The notes: generated from the sequence alone by a model not told the origin. DNA of 64,000 bases from TMED14 sp002378565 (GCA_943846715.1 OX044356.1:1116001-1180000), one strand, 5' to 3'. Counted from the first letter of the stretch, positions 23,241 to 33,321 are shown. A program made the numbers and translations.

Positions 23241-26200
23241 CCACAGCGCAGCTGCTCCAACGCTACATCAACGATCCAAGGGTTCTTTCTTGGGTCAATC
23301 ATTGGACGAAGCTCAAGCCTGGTGATGTCGCTCCATTGGTTGGTAGCAGAGGTTCGTTTGATGCCGTTGCAGCGGCCGTAGCCCTGCAAGTCAGCAAACA
23401 AAAAATCATCCATGTCCTTCGCAACAAAGAAGAGGCAGCCTACGCCTTCAATGACTTGGAAAAGTTGCTCGGCACAAGACAGGTAGCCTTCTTTCCTGAC
23501 TCTTACCGGCGTCCCTATGCAGAACTTGACCAGGTTGACAATGCCAACATTGGACGCCGCGCTGCTGTTTTGCAACAATTTCAGCACAGCAAACCCTTCA
23601 TTGTCATCACCTACCCTGAAGCCATTTGCGAAAAGGTCATCACCAAATCCACCCTGAAAGGGCAGAGTTTGCGTATCACTCGTGGGGAGAATATTGGGCT
23701 AGACTTGCTCAATGAATCACTGTTTGCCATGAACTTCCAACGTGTAGATTTTGTAACAGAACCGGGGCAATTTGCTGTTCGCGGAGGCATTGTTGATGTC
23801 TTTTCTTATGCATCAAATGACCCCCATCGCATTGAATTCTTTGACGATGAGGTCGATTCCCTGCGAACCTTTGCGGTAGACAGCCAGCTGAGCATCCAAG
23901 CCGTGAAAAGCATGCAATTGGTGGCCAATGTAGAGGACAAGCAAATCACCCAAAGAGAAAGCCTGTGGGATCACGCCGGAAGCAACTGCTTGCTGTGGGT
24001 AGGTGACATTTCGATGACCTCAACAGTGATTGACAAGGTGTACCAGATGGCAGAAGAGGCTTACCTCGGTCTGGATTCCCTGGTGCAACATGCTGAACCC
24101 CATGAACTGTACCTCAATGCTGATAGCTTTGCTGGCAGCCTTGCTACCAAGGGACTGGCTGTATCAAAGGCTCAGGGTGATGGTGCCTTAGGCTTGCAAA
24201 TGCAGCCGGCATTCAATAAAAATTTCAATTTATTGGCCAGCACCTTGGAGGGGCATAGACAGGCCGGATCACATGCCATCATGATGCATGACAAAGGCAG
24301 TCAACGCAAGCGACTGGAGGCCATTTTTCAGGACATCTGCGAGAAAGACCTTGAGATTGAATGGCTGGAGGGCTCTTTGCATCGCGGGTGGGAAGACCAT
24401 GACTTGGTGGTGTACAGCGACCACCAAATCTTTGAACGCCATCAGCGATTCATCCTGAACAAGCGAAAAAATCAGGATGAAGCCATCACATTGAAGGATC
24501 TCAATGCCTTGAAAGTGGGGGATTTCGTAGCTCATGTTGACCACGGTGTCGGCAAATTTGGCGGTTTACAGACCATCGAAGTGGGCGGTCACATGCAAGA
24601 AGCCATCAAGCTGGTGTACCAGGACCGGGACTTGCTTTATGTGAGCATTCACAGCTTGCATAAAATTTCAAAATTCAGAACCAAAGAAGGCCTTGAGCCC
24701 AAGCTTCATAAGCTAGGGTCACCGGCCTGGCAGAAGCTCAAGAAAAAAACCAAAACCCGGGTCAAGCAAATGGCCTATGACCTGATTGTTCTCTATGCCA
24801 AGCGAAAGGAAGCGAAGGGGTTCAGTTTCTCCCCAGACAGCTACCTGCAACATGAACTGGAGGCATCCTTCATGTTTGAAGACACCCCTGATCAAGAAAA
24901 AGCAACGGCTGACATCAAATCTGACATGGAGAACCCCATCCCAATGGATCGATTGATTTGCGGCGATGTGGGGTTTGGCAAAACTGAATTAGCCGTCAGG
25001 GCAGCATTCAAAGCAGTGACTGATGGCAAGCAGGTGGCCATCTTGGTGCCAACCACCTTGCTGGCTTTCCAGCACTACAACACCTTCACCAAACGCTTGG
25101 CTCAGTTCCCTGTCCGTGTGGAATACCTCAATCGGACACGAAGCAGCAAAGACGTCAAGCGCATTCTCGCTGACCTGACAATGGGCAAGGTGGATATTTT
25201 AATTGGCACCCATAAATTGGTTAGCAAGGATGTCCATTTCAAGGACTTAGGGCTTTTGATTGTGGATGAAGAGCAGAAATTTGGTGTCAACATCAAGGAC
25301 AAGCTCAAGACCCTCAAAGTCAACGTGGACACACTAACCCTGACTGCGACCCCCATTCCAAGAACCATGCAATTTTCCTTGATGGCAGCCAGAGATTTGT
25401 CGGTCATGAAAACCCCTCCAGCCAATCGGCAACCCATTGATACGCAAGTCGTTGGCTTCCAAGAATCGTTGATCAGGGATGGCATCCAATACGAGCTGTC
25501 ACGTGGTGGGCAAGTCTTCTTCATCAACAACCGAATACAGAATATCCAAGAAGTTGCGGGCATGCTTCAGCGATTGCTCCCCGATGCAAACATTGCCATT
25601 GGCCATGGACAAATGAAGGGCACTGAACTAGAGACCATCCTCTTGGATTTCATGGCGGGCACCTACGACATCCTAGTCAGCACAACCATTATAGAAAGTG
25701 GCCTGGATGTACCTAATGCCAACACGATATTCATCAACAACGCACACATGTTTGGCCTGAGTGACTTGCATCAGATTCGGGGACGGGTTGGCCGGTCCAA
25801 CAAAAAAGCTTTTTGCTACCTCATGGCCCCGCCTATGAGTGGACTCCCTGATGAATCCCGCAAACGATTGCAAGCCCTTGAGCAGTTTTCTGACTTAGGG
25901 TCAGGGTTCAAGATTGCCATGCAGGATTTGGAGATACGCGGTGCAGGGGATTTGCTGGGTGCTGAACAAAGTGGCTTCATCAACGACCTAGGCTTTGCCA
26001 CCTACCAGAAATTGCTAGCTGAAGCCGTGGAAGATCTCAAAACCAAGGAATTCAAATCCTTGTATGCCAATGTCAAAGGGGGATGGGAAAGCCAAAGCAG
26101 AGATTGCCAGCTGGACACCGATATGGCCTTGCGGTTACCCAGCGATTACATCAATGATGTAGAGGAACGACTCAGCATATACAAGGCACTGAATCAAGTG

Positions 26201-26566
26201 ACCCTTGAGGATGACCTTCGGGCATTTTCTGATGGTTTGGTTGATCGGTTTGGGCAATTGCCGACCGAAGCCGTTGACTTGATAGACTCCATGAAGCTCC
26301 GGTGGATGGGCGAAGCAATGGGCTTAGAAAAATTGGTGTTGAAGGGCAAGAAAATGCTGGCCTACTTCCCAGCAGATCCAGATAAAGCCCCCCCTCAAAA
26401 GGTACTCATGCCCTTCTTGGACGCTCTGCAACGCAACCCTAGCAGATTCAGGATGAAGCAGAAAAATGGCCGCATCACTTTGGTGGTTGAAGCCATTGAC
26501 ACCATGACTGAAGCCATGGATCTTCTCAAAAAATTAAGCCCTAGCAACCTACCTTTGCCATCATGA
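23237..26566 (+). CDS. mfd: Transcription-repair coupling factor Mfd
   Basis: This 1109-aa ATP-dependent translocase displaces RNA polymerase stalled at DNA lesions and recruits UvrA. The order is UvrB-like N-terminal domains, a CarD-type RNA-polymerase-interaction domain (about 425-490, 'LKVGDFVAHVDHGVGKF'), helicase motor with Walker A 'GDVGFGKTE' near 575 and 'IVDEEQKFGV', RecG-like TRG motif region, and a C-terminal TRCF domain. It is complete. It begins with GTG overlapping the fbp stop by 4 nt and ends overlapping the ABC ATPase start by 4 nt. Confidence 0.97.
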   Translation: MTTAQLLQRYINDPRVLSWVNHWTKLKPGDVAPLVGSRGSFDAVAAAVALQVSKQKIIHVLRNKEEAAYAFNDLEKLLGTRQVAFFPDSYRRPYAELDQVDNANIGRRAAVLQQFQHSKPFIVITYPEAICEKVITKSTLKGQSLRITRGENIGLDLLNESLFAMNFQRVDFVTEPGQFAVRGGIVDVFSYASNDPHRIEFFDDEVDSLRTFAVDSQLSIQAVKSMQLVANVEDKQITQRESLWDHAGSNCLLWVGDISMTSTVIDKVYQMAEEAYLGLDSLVQHAEPHELYLNADSFAGSLATKGLAVSKAQGDGALGLQMQPAFNKNFNLLASTLEGHRQAGSHAIMMHDKGSQRKRLEAIFQDICEKDLEIEWLEGSLHRGWEDHDLVVYSDHQIFERHQRFILNKRKNQDEAITLKDLNALKVGDFVAHVDHGVGKFGGLQTIEVGGHMQEAIKLVYQDRDLLYVSIHSLHKISKFRTKEGLEPKLHKLGSPAWQKLKKKTKTRVKQMAYDLIVLYAKRKEAKGFSFSPDSYLQHELEASFMFEDTPDQEKATADIKSDMENPIPMDRLICGDVGFGKTELAVRAAFKAVTDGKQVAILVPTTLLAFQHYNTFTKRLAQFPVRVEYLNRTRSSKDVKRILADLTMGKVDILIGTHKLVSKDVHFKDLGLLIVDEEQKFGVNIKDKLKTLKVNVDTLTLTATPIPRTMQFSLMAARDLSVMKTPPANRQPIDTQVVGFQESLIRDGIQYELSRGGQVFFINNRIQNIQEVAGMLQRLLPDANIAIGHGQMKGTELETILLDFMAGTYDILVSTTIIESGLDVPNANTIFINNAHMFGLSDLHQIRGRVGRSNKKAFCYLMAPPMSGLPDESRKRLQALEQFSDLGSGFKIAMQDLEIRGAGDLLGAEQSGFINDLGFATYQKLLAEAVEDLKTKEFKSLYANVKGGWESQSRDCQLDTDMALRLPSDYINDVEERLSIYKALNQVTLEDDLRAFSDGLVDRFGQLPTEAVDLIDSMKLRWMGEAMGLEKLVLKGKKMLAYFPADPDKAPPQKVLMPFLDALQRNPSRFRMKQKNGRITLVVEAIDTMTEAMDLLKKLSPSNLPLPS

Positions 26567-27483
26567 AACCAGCCCTTGACATCGTCAACCTCAGCAAGCA
26601 ATACGGTGATCACAAAGCCTTGGACAATCTCAACCTCACCATCCCTGAAGGTTCAATGTTTGGCCTTCTAGGGCCTAACGGAGCAGGCAAAACAACCTTG
26701 ATCCGCATCATCAACCAGATTATTGAACAAGATCACGGCCAGGTGAAGCTATTTGGCAAGGATCTCAAGCCTGATGACATCCGCCAAGTAGGCTACCTGC
26801 CTGAAGAGCGCGGACTTTACAAGACAATGAAAGTGGGTGAGCAAGCGCTCTACCTGGCTCAACTCAAAGGCATGCCGCATGACCTGGCAAAATCCCGATT
26901 GAAAGATTGGTTCGTCCGCTGGGATATGACCTCTTGGTGGGATAAGAAAATCGAGGAGCTGTCCAAGGGCATGGCACAAAAAATCCAGTTCATCACCACC
27001 GTCCTTCATGAGCCTAAATTGCTCATTTTTGACGAGCCCTTCAGCGGGTTTGACCCCGTGAATGCGCAACTCATTCAAGAGGAAATGCTTCGCTTGAATC
27101 GCGAAGGTGCAACCATCATTTTTTCTACGCATCGCATGGAATCTGTTGAGGAACTTTGCACCGACATCGTGTTGATTGACCAAGGAAATAAGGTCTTGGA
27201 AGGCAACATCCATGAGGTGAAGGACCGCCATCGCAATGGCAGCTACCGATTAACCTATCGCGCAGATAAACCCATCGCTTTTCAAGCCATTGAAGGCGTG
27301 ACTGCAACCAATTCCGACATGCTGCGTTCTGGCCTGTACCGCCAAATGTTCAAGATCAATGACAGCCATGCCAATGCCTTGATTGAGTCCCTCAATCAAC
27401 AATGCAAAATCATGTCCATCGAGGAAGTCATTCCATCCATCCATGACATCTTTGTTCAAGCCGTAAGCCCCAGCCAATCATGA
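26563..27483 (+). CDS. ABC transporter ATP-binding protein
   Basis: This 306-aa subunit has Walker A 'GLLGPNGAGKTTLIRI' near residues 34-49, an ABC signature reading 'ELSKGMAQKIQF' (SKGM in place of SGGQ, usual in the Nat/Ysh type), Walker B 'LLIFDEPFSGFDP' and an H-loop 'FSTHRM'. The C-terminal 80 residues form the DUF4162-like extension of NatA-type exporters. It pairs with the permease encoded next, with which it overlaps by 4 nt. The substrate is unknown; Na+ export is one possibility for such pairs. Confidence 0.93.
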   Translation: MKPALDIVNLSKQYGDHKALDNLNLTIPEGSMFGLLGPNGAGKTTLIRIINQIIEQDHGQVKLFGKDLKPDDIRQVGYLPEERGLYKTMKVGEQALYLAQLKGMPHDLAKSRLKDWFVRWDMTSWWDKKIEELSKGMAQKIQFITTVLHEPKLLIFDEPFSGFDPVNAQLIQEEMLRLNREGATIIFSTHRMESVEELCTDIVLIDQGNKVLEGNIHEVKDRHRNGSYRLTYRADKPIAFQAIEGVTATNSDMLRSGLYRQMFKINDSHANALIESLNQQCKIMSIEEVIPSIHDIFVQAVSPSQS

Positions 27484-28826
27484 ATGCATTCCTCCTCGTA
27501 GCCCGACGTGAATTCCTCACGAGGGTTAGAAAAAAGTCCTTTTTGGTGATGACCATTTTGGGGCCCATCTTCTTTGCTGCATTGATGGTTGTCCCCGTTT
27601 TGCTGGAAGAAAGCGCAGAGCGCACATGGCACATCTTGGTTCTAGACAACAGTTACCTCCTAGCCAATGAAGGCCAAATTGGCGATGTCACCATGGACCA
27701 ATTGGATCCCGAAAAGCACAATTTGGAGGCGGCTTTGAACCTTTCCATGGAATCCGACGCACATGACGGCTTGCTTTATTTGCCACCGTCAGAAACTGGC
27801 AACCCGCAGTTCATTCTCAACAACGCCGTGCTCTACAACAAGGGAGACCTGAATATGTCAGCCCGGCGAAGCATTGAGCGGTTTTTACAAAAAGCGGCCA
27901 CAAGTGAGAAACTGACCTTGCTGGGCGTTGACCCTTCTGTGGTTGCTAGCGCACAGACAGAGGTAAACATCGACATGTTGGAAATCAGCCAGACAGATGG
28001 CTTGGGTGAGGAAGGTCAGCAAGGGTTTGCTACGGAGTCCAGCGATTTGGAAATAAAAATGGTGATTGGCTTTGCCTCCACCTTCATGATTTACATGTTC
28101 ATTTTCTTGTATGCCACCCAAATCATGCGCGGGGTGATTGAAGAGAAAACCAGTCGCATCGTAGAAGTGATCATTTCTTCCATCAAGCCTATGCAATTGA
28201 TGATGGGTAAGATCATTGGTATTGCATCGGTTGGCATGCTGCAGTTCTTTATTTGGATCCTACTGACCTCCATATTCATGATTGCCGCCGCAGCTTCAGG
28301 CATTCTTAGCCCTGACCTAGCTGGGGTTGATCCAGAAATGATGGGAGCAGAGGCCATAGACCCTAGCACCATGTCACTGGCTTTTGGAACCATTCAAGCC
28401 TTGAACCTGCCCTTGATTCTTGCATGCTTTGTGTTTTATTTCATTGGCGGCTACTTGATGTATGGTGCGTTGTTTGCCGCCGTGGGTGCTGCCGTGGATT
28501 CTGAAACTGACACCCAGCAATTCATGTTACCCCTAACCATGCCAATGATTTTGAGCTTTATCCTGGCTACCCGAATCATGCAAGAACCCGGCAGCGATTT
28601 GAGTTTTTGGCTATCCATAATCCCCTTCACATCACCGGTCTCAATGATGATGCGACTGCCCTTTGGTGTGCCCATGTGGGAAATGGCCTTGAGCATGACC
28701 TTGTTGGTCCTAGGCTTCCTGTTCACCACTTGGTTGGCTGGACGTATTTACCGCATTGGTATTTTAACATTTGGCAAAAAGGTCACTTACCGCGACCTTT
28801 GGCGTTGGATTCGAATGAAACCTTGA
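27480..28826 (+). CDS. ABC-2 type permease (NatB-like)
   Basis: This 448-aa membrane protein fits the NatB/ABC-2 family. One N-terminal helix (about 20-40) is followed by a large extracytoplasmic domain (about 45-190) and then five to six helices. The block 'MRGVIEEKTSRIVEVIISSIKPMQLMMGKIIG' region (around residues 217-248) is diagnostic. It forms the channel for the preceding ATPase. ATGA overlap of 4 nt with that gene; the MscS gene follows 4 nt after its stop. Confidence 0.92.
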   Translation: MNAFLLVARREFLTRVRKKSFLVMTILGPIFFAALMVVPVLLEESAERTWHILVLDNSYLLANEGQIGDVTMDQLDPEKHNLEAALNLSMESDAHDGLLYLPPSETGNPQFILNNAVLYNKGDLNMSARRSIERFLQKAATSEKLTLLGVDPSVVASAQTEVNIDMLEISQTDGLGEEGQQGFATESSDLEIKMVIGFASTFMIYMFIFLYATQIMRGVIEEKTSRIVEVIISSIKPMQLMMGKIIGIASVGMLQFFIWILLTSIFMIAAAASGILSPDLAGVDPEMMGAEAIDPSTMSLAFGTIQALNLPLILACFVFYFIGGYLMYGALFAAVGAAVDSETDTQQFMLPLTMPMILSFILATRIMQEPGSDLSFWLSIIPFTSPVSMMMRLPFGVPMWEMALSMTLLVLGFLFTTWLAGRIYRIGILTFGKKVTYRDLWRWIRMKP

Positions 28827-28830
28827 TGCA

Positions 28831-29667
28831 ATGACACTCAACGATTTACAAAACCTCGTCCTTTTTGAAAGCGGCATTGTTCGCTTAACAATGTTCACTA
28901 TGATCAAAGTCATTGTGGTGCTTTTGATTGCCCGAATACTCAATCGGACCTTCACGCGAATTTTCAACAAGGCAATCAAAAGTAACCGCATTAATCGATC
29001 CTCAGCTTTTGCTTTGAAGAAGATCGCTCAATACTTTGTATGGGTCATTGCCCTCCTTTACATCATGGATGTCATCGGTGCCCCTATCACCGTGCTGCTT
29101 GCGTCATCTACGGCCTTGTTTGTTGGCCTTGGCCTTGGTATGCAAGAAACATTCAAGGATTTTGTATCCGGTATCATTTTGTTGACTGAACGCACTGTCA
29201 CCGTTGGTGACATCATTGAATCTGACGGTCTGGTAGGCAAAGTGTCTGAGATTTCTCTTCGGACAACCAAGGTGTGGACCAGGGATCAGATTTCTGTTAT
29301 TATCCCCAACTCTAAGCTCACCAACCAGGGCTTCATTAACTGGACCCACCAAAAAACCAGCACACGGTTCAACGTCGATGTGGGGGTGAAATACGGCAGC
29401 GACACCAGAGAAGTTGAACGCCTGCTTTCCGATTGCATGAACCAGCACAAATTGGTGTCAAAAAACCCTAAGCCTAGTGTGCAATTCAGAGATTTTGGTG
29501 ATTCTTCGCTTGTGTTTCGGTGCCATTTTTACAGCACGGAGCTTTTTAAAATTGAGTTCATCAAATCTGACCTGCGTCACGCCATCAATGAGGCATTCAA
29601 CAAGGCTGACATCACCATCGCCTTCCCACAACTCGATGTATGGATCAAGCAGACGGGGGAGCAATAG
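28831..29667 (+). CDS. MscS-family mechanosensitive channel
   Basis: This 278-aa protein has three N-terminal transmembrane helices and the MscS core: a pore-lining helix with 'FVGLGLGMQETFKDFVSGIILLTE' spread over residues 97-120, followed by the beta domain starting 'VTVGDIIE' and 'SLRTTKVWTRDQISVIIPNS'. It opens on hypo-osmotic shock to release solutes. Length is near that of E. coli MscS. It follows the ABC permease by 4 nt and overlaps the ppx gene by 28 nt, keeping the operon unbroken. Confidence 0.93.
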   Translation: MTLNDLQNLVLFESGIVRLTMFTMIKVIVVLLIARILNRTFTRIFNKAIKSNRINRSSAFALKKIAQYFVWVIALLYIMDVIGAPITVLLASSTALFVGLGLGMQETFKDFVSGIILLTERTVTVGDIIESDGLVGKVSEISLRTTKVWTRDQISVIIPNSKLTNQGFINWTHQKTSTRFNVDVGVKYGSDTREVERLLSDCMNQHKLVSKNPKPSVQFRDFGDSSLVFRCHFYSTELFKIEFIKSDLRHAINEAFNKADITIAFPQLDVWIKQTGEQ

Positions 29668-30599
29668 CCATCTTTGACCTAGGCACTAACACCTTCAACC
29701 TCATGGTTCGTTCGGTGGATGGAGCCATCATTCATCGGGGGAAAATATCTGTGAAACTAGGCAAGGGTAGTATGCAAACTGGGCACATCACTGACGATGC
29801 CATTGCCAGAGGCATTGATGCGATCAAGACTCACATGCTTACCGCAAAATCACACAAGGCGAGCAAGGCTTATGCCTTTGCCACATCTGCTTTTCGCAGT
29901 GCTGCCAATGGGCAATCTGTCGCACAGGCCATCAAGCAAGCCACGGGCATTGATGTCCATGTCATCTCCGGTGAAAAGGAAGCAGATTTCATTGCCAGAG
30001 GTGTGGCTCAGGCCCTACCTCACTTGTCTGAACCCCGGCTGATCGTTGACATTGGTGGCGGCAGTACCGAATGCATTGTCATGGATCAAACGGATGTGGT
30101 GTTTGCCAACTCCTACCCATTGGGGGTCATTCGATTGCTTGAGTCCCATCAGCCAGCTGACCCGATGACTTCTAAAGATATTCAGGCCATGACCCAGGAT
30201 GTCACTTTGACCCTATCGGGCTTGTTGGATAACTGCAAACGCTGGAACCCCACAGTCATGATTGGCTCTTCGGGTTCATTTGACGCCATGTACCAGGTAT
30301 TGGCCAAGCGATTAGGCTTGAAAAAATTCAAATCCAAAGACAAGCATGCTGCAATGAATCGGCAGGCATTCATCAATCTGCTTAAGGACTTGATCGCAAG
30401 CAGCCGAGTGGAACGACTTTTGATGCCTGGGATGGATCGATCCCGGGTGGACACCTTACAGGTTGCAGCCTTGCAAATCCTTACCTTGATCAACGAACTC
30501 CAAGTCAAGGACATCCATCTCAGTGCCTACGCATTGAAGGAAGGTGTTTGGTCTGACTTAACAACACCCGACAGCCCATGGCACGCATCCTTATTGTAG
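29640..30599 (+). CDS. Ppx/GppA phosphatase
   Basis: This 319-aa protein belongs to the exopolyphosphatase/guanosine pentaphosphatase family of the actin-like ATPase fold. It shows phosphate motif 1 'IAIFDLGTNTFNLMV' at residues 8-22, 'YAFATSAFRSAANG', the catalytic region 'VISGEKEADFIARGV' and 'LIVDIGGGSTECIVM'. It lacks the C-terminal HD domain of longer Ppx proteins, as usual in Bacteroidota. It hydrolyses polyphosphate or pppGpp; sequence alone does not decide which. The start lies 28 nt inside mscS and the stop 22 nt inside the response-regulator gene. Confidence 0.92.
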   Translation: MDQADGGAIAIFDLGTNTFNLMVRSVDGAIIHRGKISVKLGKGSMQTGHITDDAIARGIDAIKTHMLTAKSHKASKAYAFATSAFRSAANGQSVAQAIKQATGIDVHVISGEKEADFIARGVAQALPHLSEPRLIVDIGGGSTECIVMDQTDVVFANSYPLGVIRLLESHQPADPMTSKDIQAMTQDVTLTLSGLLDNCKRWNPTVMIGSSGSFDAMYQVLAKRLGLKKFKSKDKHAAMNRQAFINLLKDLIASSRVERLLMPGMDRSRVDTLQVAALQILTLINELQVKDIHLSAYALKEGVWSDLTTPDSPWHASLL

Positions 30600-31732
30600 A
30601 AGACGAAAAAGCCATCCGCAATGTGTTGAAAAACATCCTCATTAACGAGGACAAGTCCTTCACCATTGACATGGCTGAAGATGGAGACGTGGCTGAGCAA
30701 ATACTCCAGGAACACACTTATGACTTGGTGCTTTGTGACATCAAGATGCCTAAAAAGGATGGCATTGAGGTCCTGAAATATGCCATGTCCAACTATGGTG
30801 ACACCCCATTCATCATGATTTCAGGTCATGCGGATCTGGATGCGGCTGTTAGCTGCATCAAAATGGGTGCTTTTGACTACATCTCTAAGCCACCCGATTT
30901 GAATCGTCTTTTGATGACCATCCGACAGGCTTTGGATCGCAAGCTATTGATTCAAGAGAATCAACGCCTCCGAAAAAAGGTAGACAAGCGGTTTGCCATG
31001 GTTGGTGAGTCCAAAGCGCTTGAACATGTTCGAAAGGTGATTGAAAAGGTTGCGTCAACTGATGCCCGGGTGTTGATTACAGGACCCAATGGCAGTGGCA
31101 AGGAGATTGTTGCCAACCAATTGCATCAATTGAGTGCACGAAGCAAACAGCCTTTCATTGAGGTGAACTGTGCTGCCATTCCTTCAGAGCTGATTGAGTC
31201 AGAGCTTTTTGGCCATGCAAAAGGCGCATTCACTTCTGCCATCAAAGACAGAAAGGGCCAATTTGAGCTGGCTGATGGTGGCACCCTCTTTCTTGACGAG
31301 ATTGGTGACATGAGCCTGGCGGCACAAGCAAAGGTTTTGCGGGCATTGCAAGAGTCTGTCATCACCCCTGTGGGTTCTGGCAAACGCATTTCAGTCAACG
31401 TGAGGGTCATTGCTGCCACGAACCGAAACATCATTGATGACATTGCTGCGGGCCGTTTCCGAGAAGATCTTTACCACCGATTGAGCGTTATTGTGGTTGA
31501 AGTTCCGTCACTGAATGACCGACGAGACGACATCCACTTATTGATTGACCATTTCTCTCAGCAATTGGTTAACCAAGGCATGGTCCCTAAAACTTTTAGC
31601 AAGGCAGCAATGAAGCATCTAAGCAACATGGACTGGACCGGCAATGTTCGTCAATTGAGAAACGTGGTTGAGCGCCTTTACATCCTTGGCAGCAATCCCA
31701 TCACTGGAGGTGAAGCTGAACAGTACGCTTAG
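30578..31732 (+). CDS. Sigma-54-type response regulator without DNA-binding domain
   Basis: This 384-aa protein has a receiver domain (1-125; phospho-acceptor Asp54 in 'LCDIKMPKKDG') and a sigma-54 AAA+ domain (about 140-375) with Walker A 'GPNGSGKE' at 169-176 and Walker B 'LFLDEIGD' at 237-244. The loop that contacts sigma-54 reads GAFTSA (216-221) instead of GAFTGA. The chain ends shortly after the AAA+ domain, so there is no Fis-type helix-turn-helix. Close relatives in Bacteroidota have the same short layout, so this is not a truncation. No sensor kinase gene is adjacent. It is last in the fbp operon. Confidence 0.93.
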   Translation: MARILIVEDEKAIRNVLKNILINEDKSFTIDMAEDGDVAEQILQEHTYDLVLCDIKMPKKDGIEVLKYAMSNYGDTPFIMISGHADLDAAVSCIKMGAFDYISKPPDLNRLLMTIRQALDRKLLIQENQRLRKKVDKRFAMVGESKALEHVRKVIEKVASTDARVLITGPNGSGKEIVANQLHQLSARSKQPFIEVNCAAIPSELIESELFGHAKGAFTSAIKDRKGQFELADGGTLFLDEIGDMSLAAQAKVLRALQESVITPVGSGKRISVNVRVIAATNRNIIDDIAAGRFREDLYHRLSVIVVEVPSLNDRRDDIHLLIDHFSQQLVNQGMVPKTFSKAAMKHLSNMDWTGNVRQLRNVVERLYILGSNPITGGEAEQYA

Positions 31733-31771
31733 CACTATCACCTATCATTGATTGCCGCTGGACAGCTAATT

Positions 31772-33091
31772 CTAGCTCACCACCTTATAAAAGCGCTGGG
31801 TCAGCAACACGGCAGACAACGTCAGCCCGACAGCAAGCGCAGCCCATACCCCGACAGCACCGTACCCTAAGACGGTTCCCAGGTACCATTCCAAAGGAAG
31901 GGCAACCACGTAATAGGACAGGAAAGATATCAATGTAGGCACACGAACATCCTTAGCTCCACGAAGGGCGCCTAATGCGGCAGCTTGTAAGCCATCCGAC
32001 AATTGGAATATCGTTGCTACCACCAAGAGTGCAGCAGCAGACTGTGCAACAAGCACAACATCCGTGTAGGCATAAGGCATAATATGCCTTCCAAAGAAGA
32101 AGACCAACCCGGTAAAGACCATGAAGAGTGAGGTCAACAGGAATAAGCTTGAAGCAGCTTCCCTGGCCTTTGCGGGCTTGCGCTGGCCAATGAGTTGTGC
32201 CACACGGATGGTGGCTGAAGCACCCAAACCTGTTGCGGCCATGTAAGAAATAGAGGCCAATGAAATAGCCACCTGGTGCGCTGCCAGAGGTATGGCACCA
32301 TAGGTTCCAATGATGATGGCTGAAATTGAAAATGCGCTCACCTCAAAAATGTATTGCAAGCCAGAAGGGATACCTACTTTGAGTAGGCCACCCACCAAGT
32401 GCTTTTGGTAGACTGCTGCTGCCCATTCAGGTACGGTGACCTTGCCTGAAACAAACATGTGTCGCCAGATCCAAACAGCCATCACCATGCGCGCGATCAC
32501 CGTAGCAACTGCAGCACCCATAATGCCCATAGCCGGGAATCCTAACAAACCAAAGATCAACAAGGCATTGAAAACAATGTTCAATGCATTGCCCCATAAA
32601 CTGATTCGCATGGGGGTTTTTGTGTCTCCTAAACCTTCCATATACTGTTTAGCGGCCAGGAAGGCCATGAAGGGAATGAACGAAAGCATGTAGATGTAGA
32701 GGTATTTCTCTGCCAGGATGAGCATCTCAGCGTCTTGACCTGTTTGAGATGCCACCATGTGGATAAGCCAGACAGCCAAAATCATCACAATGGCTGTCAC
32801 CAGGTTCACGATGCCCGAATGCTTGAGCAGGCGAACGCCTTTACCGTGGCGATTTTGCCCGACTGCATTGGCCACAAAAGGGGTCAATCCATAAGCCAGA
32901 CCAATTCCAAAAACAAAGGGGACAGATGCAATGCTAGAACCATAGGATACGGCAGCCAGAGGAATCACACCCAATCGACCGACCATGATGGAATCCGCCA
33001 CGCTGGCAGCAATGTGACCAATTTGCCCGAAAACTACGGGCAAAGCAAGGGGAATGTTCTCCCGCCATTGCAGGCGGCTCAACAGTCTCAA
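31772..33091 (-). CDS. MATE-family efflux transporter
   Basis: This 439-aa protein has about 12 transmembrane helices in two homologous halves, with 'LALPVVFGQIGHIAASVADSIMVGRLG' over residues 15-41 and 'IPLAAHQVAISLASISYMAATGLGASATIRV' in the second half, typical of MATE drug or toxin antiporters driven by Na+ or H+. The start appears to be TTG at 33091, overlapping the upstream 77-aa gene's TGA by 4 nt (TTGA); the next in-frame Met is after the first helix has begun. The substrate is unknown. Confidence 0.92.
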   Translation of the reverse strand: MRLLSRLQWRENIPLALPVVFGQIGHIAASVADSIMVGRLGVIPLAAVSYGSSIASVPFVFGIGLAYGLTPFVANAVGQNRHGKGVRLLKHSGIVNLVTAIVMILAVWLIHMVASQTGQDAEMLILAEKYLYIYMLSFIPFMAFLAAKQYMEGLGDTKTPMRISLWGNALNIVFNALLIFGLLGFPAMGIMGAAVATVIARMVMAVWIWRHMFVSGKVTVPEWAAAVYQKHLVGGLLKVGIPSGLQYIFEVSAFSISAIIIGTYGAIPLAAHQVAISLASISYMAATGLGASATIRVAQLIGQRKPAKAREAASSLFLLTSLFMVFTGLVFFFGRHIMPYAYTDVVLVAQSAAALLVVATIFQLSDGLQAAALGALRGAKDVRVPTLISFLSYYVVALPLEWYLGTVLGYGAVGVWAALAVGLTLSAVLLTQRFYKVVS

Positions 33092-33321
33092 TCTAAATTT
33101 TCGTAGTGTTCCACTTCATGCTCATAGAACGCATTGGCCTCAACCAATAGGGTGGCCATCTCATCGGTGAGATCGCCTTGATCTTCACCAGCAACGTCGT
33201 CTAACCATTCAATCTCATCCGTATCTAGATCCATCACAAAACGGGGAAACTCCGTATGAATAATGAAAACGCTTTCAGGGTGATCGGTGTTGTCGCCAAC
33301 AAGAAATTTAGGTATAGCCAT
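33088..33321 (-). CDS. Conserved small acidic protein (77 aa), unknown function
   Basis: The protein starts MAIPKFLVGDNTDHPESVF and is strongly acidic, with 'DLDTDEIEWLDDVAG' in the middle and 'ANAFYEHEVEHYENLD' at the end. Proteins of this look are widespread in Bacteroidota as unnamed conserved genes; I know no function. I chose ATG 33321 because the longer frame from 33453 adds residues out of character with the rest and would overlap the divergent glycosyltransferase gene. It is translationally coupled to the MATE gene by a 4-nt overlap. Confidence 0.75.
   Translation of the reverse strand: MAIPKFLVGDNTDHPESVFIIHTEFPRFVMDLDTDEIEWLDDVAGEDQGDLTDEMATLLVEANAFYEHEVEHYENLD

Noticed and set aside
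30578..31732. Response regulator as a truncated pseudogene
   Set aside because: Close Bacteroidota relatives end at the same place, and the AAA+ domain is complete, so the missing helix-turn-helix is a family trait.
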